Source of the DNA: Lachnospiraceae bacterium | Lineage (GTDB): Bacteria; Bacillota; Clostridia; Lachnospirales; Lachnospiraceae | Direction: 5' to 3' | Length of the DNA stretch: 64,000 nt | NCBI GenBank assembly: GCA_017962825.1 | Contig: JAGCUO010000003.1 | Location: 1 to 64,000, forward strand | In this document: piece after piece, positions 60,681-64,000 of the stretch | How the letters are laid out: every line of letters starts with the position of its first letter | Numbering within the stretch: position 1 is the first letter of the stretch | Notes under the pieces: model-generated | Databases searched by the model: none | What the model saw: only the letters and a program-made list of their open reading frames with translations | Told to the model about the DNA's origin: nothing | Made by a program: the position numbers and the translations under genes

Positions 60681-62414
60681 TCATTCTTCTACAGAAAAAT
60701 ACATCTTTTCAAAAGCTTCCCTCAGTTCGGCGTTCCTTATGATCAGCTGGATTGAGGGAGCTCTCATTTTAGAGATCCAGATAAATTCACCCCTGTAAAT
60801 GATTATGTTGATATTCCTGAAAATACTATTCGGATTCTCAACAAGCCTGTAGTTTTTGTTTGCGCGTGCATATTCTCTCGAAACCTCGAGTTGCTCCAAG
60901 TATTCCTCATAGGTGTATGGAAGGTCAAAAGGCAGAGGACCGCCGGGGAGCTGCATGAAAAGAGGATATTTCTCAAAGTCATCTTTTGTTACAAGGGGAA
61001 TTTCATCGACAACTTCGATATCCCTGAGCCATACTTCCATCATTATTTTGAGTGCTTTTAAGTACTCGACTTCTTTTTCGATGGTTTCCTCGGGAACATT
61101 ATTTCTTCCCAATACATTTCTGAGAGTCTTCTCAGGAATGGTGCACATGGGAAGGCTGGCCAGCTTATTGTATCTCGGTCTTTTTTGATATGTATAAACC
61201 TTAAGGAATTCCATGAACTCAGGCTGGCTATAGTCGGTGTACATCTCCATAAGCGGCGTTGCATTTGCGAGGATCGCATTTGCCGATTGTCTTACTCCGG
61301 CTACGAAGGTTTTGGATGTGGTCGTGCGGAAACAATAGCCGTCAGGATCACCGGCTATACCGGTTCCAATCATGGCTACGCCACCTGCTACTCTCATTAG
61401 ATGCTTGAAAATATCACTATGTCTTTCAGGGAGATAATATACTTCTACCTGGCCTGTCATATAAAGCGGAAGAAGTCCTTCGAGTACAAAGAGTATCTCT
61501 TTGGGGGTGGAGTCCAGATTAAGAACATACTGTATCTTTACCCCCTTTTTGAGGATCATGGCAAGAGCTGTCATATACTTCTTGGTGAATTCCGCATCAT
61601 CGACAAGATATGATATTTCAAAGTCGGAGAACAGGAATACCGGCTCATTGGATTTGGATGAAATGATGAGTTTAAGTATGTCAAGTTCGGCGTTCTTAAG
61701 GCCATCAGGACCGAAATACACCTTGGTCTTGGGTATTGAGAAAGGGACATTGGGGAGCTTTATCTCATCGAAGTGGATGGATCTGATGTAATCATTGAGA
61801 TCGAATTCATCCACGTATTTGAGAAAAACCGAGACATTCTTGTCCTCGGATACGTTATCGTTATTGAGGATGTATGCTTTCAAAAGAGTACAGAATGAAT
61901 CGTAGGAGTCAAATTTCTCCGATGCAGGAACACTCAAAAGATCTCTGAAAGCTGTAACGGATACATTCTTTCCGAGGGAGGGATATATGAATTTGCAAAG
62001 GGTACTTACGAATTCCTCCGGATCGGGGGGACGACGCTTTCCTGTTCTGATCCTGGAAATATACGAGGGATCATAGTTCATGACTCTGGACATTTCGGAA
62101 GCGTTAAGAGAGAGCTCTCTTATAAGGAAATTAAAGTTTTCGTAATTGAAGGGAACGTTCAGCAGAGAGAGGTCGGAGTCAAAAGCCTCAAGGACCTCGG
62201 CTGCACTGATTGGTTCTCGGTCGTTTTTATGGGAGAGCGCCTCAATTCCGTGAGCAAGCTCATCCAATACACCCCTGTTGTCAAGTGAGGGTACTCTCTG
62301 GCCGGTACGGTAGCGGCTGATGACAACCTGAGATACACCGCTTTCGAGCGACAATTCCTTGGCAGATACGCCAAGCTCTTTTAAGTATGAGTCCAAACGT
62401 TCTGAAAAAGACAT
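60681..62414 (-). CDS. Double-HTH (XRE-like) regulator with a long unknown C-terminal region
   Basis: A 577-residue protein. Two XRE-like HTH motifs are visible: ERLDSYLKELGVSAKELSLE with SQVVISRYRTGQRVPS (residues about 5-45) and FNFLIRELSLNASEMSRVMN with SYISRIRTGKRRPPDP (about 90-130). The two share the VISRYRTGQRVP / YISRIRTGKRRP pattern, so an internal duplication is likely. The remaining 430 residues are soluble, mixed alpha/beta and unrecognised. A perfect palindrome lies 29 bases before the start, on the side of its promoter. It is convergent with cysK and divergent from the GH5 gene. Confidence 0.78.
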   Translation of the reverse strand: MSFSERLDSYLKELGVSAKELSLESGVSQVVISRYRTGQRVPSLDNRGVLDELAHGIEALSHKNDREPISAAEVLEAFDSDLSLLNVPFNYENFNFLIRELSLNASEMSRVMNYDPSYISRIRTGKRRPPDPEEFVSTLCKFIYPSLGKNVSVTAFRDLLSVPASEKFDSYDSFCTLLKAYILNNDNVSEDKNVSVFLKYVDEFDLNDYIRSIHFDEIKLPNVPFSIPKTKVYFGPDGLKNAELDILKLIISSKSNEPVFLFSDFEISYLVDDAEFTKKYMTALAMILKKGVKIQYVLNLDSTPKEILFVLEGLLPLYMTGQVEVYYLPERHSDIFKHLMRVAGGVAMIGTGIAGDPDGYCFRTTTSKTFVAGVRQSANAILANATPLMEMYTDYSQPEFMEFLKVYTYQKRPRYNKLASLPMCTIPEKTLRNVLGRNNVPEETIEKEVEYLKALKIMMEVWLRDIEVVDEIPLVTKDDFEKYPLFMQLPGGPLPFDLPYTYEEYLEQLEVSREYARANKNYRLVENPNSIFRNINIIIYRGEFIWISKMRAPSIQLIIRNAELREAFEKMYFSVEE

Positions 62415-62442
62415 ATTCCTATCCCTAAAAAATCGTCATTGA

Positions 62443-62466
62443 CAATGTTGGTAATCTTCAACATTG
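62443..62466 (-). promoter_or_regulatory. Operator-like palindrome upstream of the double-HTH gene
   Basis: The perfect inverted repeat CAATGTTG-N8-CAACATTG lies just upstream of the minus-strand gene. A TATAAT on the minus strand is found about 20 bases further upstream (near 62481), so the palindrome covers the transcription start region. Autoregulation is inferred. Confidence 0.6.
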
Positions 62467-62536
62467 ATAAGCATATATTACATTATAACGTCCGTTAAAT
62501 AAAGCCTTTTTTGAAGGTTTTTTTATCTATTTTTTA

Positions 62537-62567
62537 TTGGTGGTTACTGCGGTTTATTTGATATAAT
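62537..62567 (+). promoter_or_regulatory. Promoter of the GH5 gene
   Basis: A perfect TATAAT (62562-62567) is preceded by a weak TTGGTG at 62537-62542 (19-base spacing). It lies about 50 bases before ATG 62616. Confidence 0.5.
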
Positions 62568-62615
62568 TAATTGGTTGCAAGTCCAAAACAATTTTGACAA
62601 AAAAGGAAAATAACT

Positions 62616-63644
62616 ATGAGAGAATTTAAGGGGTATGTGCACGGAGTGGATCTCGGGGGTTGGTTTTCACAGTGTGATCACACCAAGGAGCGGTATGACA
62701 ACTTCATCAAGGAAGAGGATTTTGAACGCATCGCATCCTGGGGGCTGGATCATGTCAGACTTCCCATTGATTACGAACTTGTTGAGGATGAAAACGGAAA
62801 TTACATTCAGGAAGGTTTTGAGCGTATAAGAAAGGCTCTTGAACTTGCCGGAAAATATAATCTTAATACCGTTCTCGATCTTCATAAGACTTTCGGGTAT
62901 TCTTTTGATCTCGGATACGGCGAAAGCGGATTTTTTGACAATGAGAGCTATCAGGAGAGATTCTATAAGCTGTGGGAAAAGATCTCTTCCGAATTCGGCG
63001 GATACGGCGATGCTCTTGCTTTCGAACTTCTCAATGAGGTTACCAGCAAAGAGTACAGTGATAAATGGAACAGCATCGCACGTGAGTGCATTAAGAGGAT
63101 CCGTGTGATCCTTCCTGAAGTGAAGATACTTGTCGGCGGATATTATAACAACAGCATTGTGGCCCTCAAGGATCTTGAAGCTCCTTATGATGAAAATATC
63201 GTTTATAATTTCCACTGCTATGAGCCTTTGATCTTCACCCATCAGGGTGCGGGCTGGGTTGATAAGATGAGTCTTGATTTCCGTATTCCCTTGAGCGCTA
63301 CTTACGGAGAAATGGCTAAAGCGTCCGAGGAGCAGACAAACGGAGTATTGGGTGATCTTAAGCTTTACGATCCTGCTGACAGACTCAGTTCGGAATACTT
63401 TGATAAGTTTTTTGCCGAAGCAGTTGCTATCGCGGAGGAAAGAAATGTTCCTCTTTACTGCGGAGAATATGGCGTAATAGAGACTGCCACTCCCGAAGAT
63501 ACTTTGGGATGGTATGAGATGATCAGTGAAGCATTTAACAAATATAATATAGGAAGAGCTGCATGGTCATACAGGGAGATGAACTTCGGACTTGTTTCTC
63601 CCGCACTTGACGGAATAAGGGACAAACTTATCAAACTCTTATAA
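62616..63644 (+). CDS. Intracellular GH5-family glycoside hydrolase
   Basis: A 342-residue beta-glycanase without signal peptide, so cytosolic. GH5 motifs are in order: WGLDHVRLPIDYELV (about 42-56), the DLHKTFG block, acid/base Glu141 in FELLNEV, the YNFHCYEP strand, and nucleophile Glu284 in LYCGEYGV. It most likely cuts short beta-glucan or cello-oligosaccharides already imported, complementing the cellobiose phosphorylase at 3.7 kb. Exo-glucanase or mannanase activity cannot be excluded. The aaaaggaaa site is well spaced, and the T-box leader follows. Confidence 0.9.
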   Translation: MREFKGYVHGVDLGGWFSQCDHTKERYDNFIKEEDFERIASWGLDHVRLPIDYELVEDENGNYIQEGFERIRKALELAGKYNLNTVLDLHKTFGYSFDLGYGESGFFDNESYQERFYKLWEKISSEFGGYGDALAFELLNEVTSKEYSDKWNSIARECIKRIRVILPEVKILVGGYYNNSIVALKDLEAPYDENIVYNFHCYEPLIFTHQGAGWVDKMSLDFRIPLSATYGEMAKASEEQTNGVLGDLKLYDPADRLSSEYFDKFFAEAVAIAEERNVPLYCGEYGVIETATPEDTLGWYEMISEAFNKYNIGRAAWSYREMNFGLVSPALDGIRDKLIKLL

Positions 63645-63709
63645 TTTTTCCGAAAAATATTGCAAAGAGTTTCGACTTATATTATTCTGAATAAAACTTA
63701 ACAAAAACC

Positions 63710-63957
63710 GATGACGAAGAGGAGTAGCATCAGATACTTGCCAAGAGAGAGCCCGGGACGGTGTGATCCGGACGGTGAAGGTTTATGTGAATGGACTTCG
63801 GAGGGCATGGAGGAAATTCCATGACGTAAGGCATACGTCAGTTGCCGGGGATATGTAGGTATCCCGCGAGAGCATGGGTCAAACCATGAAGCAGGGTGGC
63901 ACCGCGAATTAACAGATTCGTCCCTGACAGTATATTTGTACTGTCAGGGATTTTTTT
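63710..63957 (+). ncRNA. T-box leader, likely tryptophan-specific
   Basis: The T-box AGGGTGGCACCGCG is at 63893-63906, followed by the terminator stem TCCCTGACAGTA / TACTGTCAGGGA (63921-63950) and seven T. Upstream, stem I is closed by CGAAG (63715-63719) with CTTCG (63796-63800); the AGTA-type motif is at about 63723. In the specifier loop, UGG (63792-63794) followed by A then leads straight into the closing stem. The TGGC of the T-box pairs with a tRNA having G before CCA, as bacterial tRNA-Trp has. Specifier UGG fits best; GAC (Asp, also G73) is the alternative. The controlled gene lies outside the window. Confidence 0.9.
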
Positions 63958-63970
63958 ATGCGATGGAAGG

Positions 63971-63998
63971 TGACAATGGGGACGTATCATTTTTGTCA
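63971..63998 (+). repeat. Edge of a REP-type repeat
   Basis: TGACAATGGGGACGTATCAT followed by TTTTGTCA has inverted ends TGACAA / TTGTCA. It resembles the GACAAnGGGGACGnnnCnnTTGTC family found beside REP-associated (Y1-type) transposases in Firmicutes. The window ends here, so no transposase can be seen. Confidence 0.4.
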
Positions 63999-64000
63999 TC

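Noticed and set aside
1..64000. tRNA or rRNA genes
   Set aside because: No cloverleaf with GGTTCRANNCC-type arms or conserved rRNA stretches was noticed by reading. A tRNA scan would settle this.

Overview
The window looks like chromosomal DNA of a low-to-mid GC Firmicute, most likely a Lachnospiraceae of the Butyrivibrio/Pseudobutyrivibrio kind. The basis is inference from gene content: cytosolic cellobiose phosphorylase and GH5 glycosidase, an LplB/YtcP/LplA-type sugar importer without its own ATPase, an anaerobic glycerol oxidation cluster with a DUF1667 protein, a T-box leader, Gram-positive lipoprotein signals and strong AGGAGG-type ribosome binding sites. Nearly all genes are on the plus strand. 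Only the membrane protein at 6232-7512 and the HTH protein at 60681-62414 are on the minus strand.

Layout. 1-2.56 kb: 3' part of dnaK, then dnaJ and a terminator. 2.57-6.2 kb: a LacI-type regulator with an operator-like palindrome at its promoter, followed by cellobiose phosphorylase. 6.2-10.8 kb: an unknown polytopic membrane protein (minus strand), then a membrane-anchored protein, a LysR regulator, a GNAT acetyltransferase and an RlmI-like methyltransferase, all overlapping or touching. 10.8-16.5 kb: an RND/MMPL transporter with a structured leader and an overlapping gene for a 1012-residue surface protein with GLUG-like repeats. 16.6-25.3 kb: a tightly packed run of threonyl-tRNA synthetase (no TGS domain), a cyclic-nucleotide-binding-like protein, a small protein, a MoxR ATPase, a DUF58 protein and a membrane transglutaminase. 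25.4-30.1 kb: glycerol cluster (GlpA-like dehydrogenase, NAD(P)/FAD oxidoreductase, DUF1667, glycerol kinase). 30.3-33.9 kb: sugar ABC importer (two permeases, lipoprotein). 33.9-37.7 kb: an EAL phosphodiesterase fused to a beta-helix-like domain, and a sodium:solute symporter.

37.7-51.5 kb is an accessory surface-glycan region. It opens with three related palindromic repeats, a lone C-terminal domain resembling CDP-glycerol glycerophosphotransferases, and a leader with a short ORF and terminator. Then come a nucleotidyltransferase-kinase fusion, a SIS isomerase, two GT2 glycosyltransferases, a zinc-motif methyltransferase, a DUF115 protein, a propeller-like protein, a broken CMP-sugar synthetase gene, another glycosyltransferase-like gene, a small HAD phosphatase and a broken glycosyltransferase-like gene. 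About 41.1-48.7 kb is visibly AT-richer than the rest, which suggests transfer.

51.5-60.7 kb: a PaaI-type thioesterase, a lipoprotein serpin, a Cof-type HAD phosphatase with a nearly leaderless promoter, and a sulfur amino acid block: a LysR regulator, a TATAG-N7-CTATA palindrome resembling the streptococcal MET-box, metQ-metN-metI, metY, a 12-codon upstream ORF, and cysK. 60.7-64 kb: a double-HTH regulator with a palindrome at its promoter, an intracellular GH5 enzyme, and a complete T-box leader whose specifier is best read as UGG (Trp), serving a gene beyond the window. The last 30 bases look like the edge of a REP-type repeat.

How they work together. The GH94 and GH5 enzymes fit cytosolic use of imported cello-oligosaccharides. 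The MoxR/DUF58/transglutaminase run and the RND/GLUG pair are envelope systems of unknown role. The met/cys block is a plausible LysR regulon.
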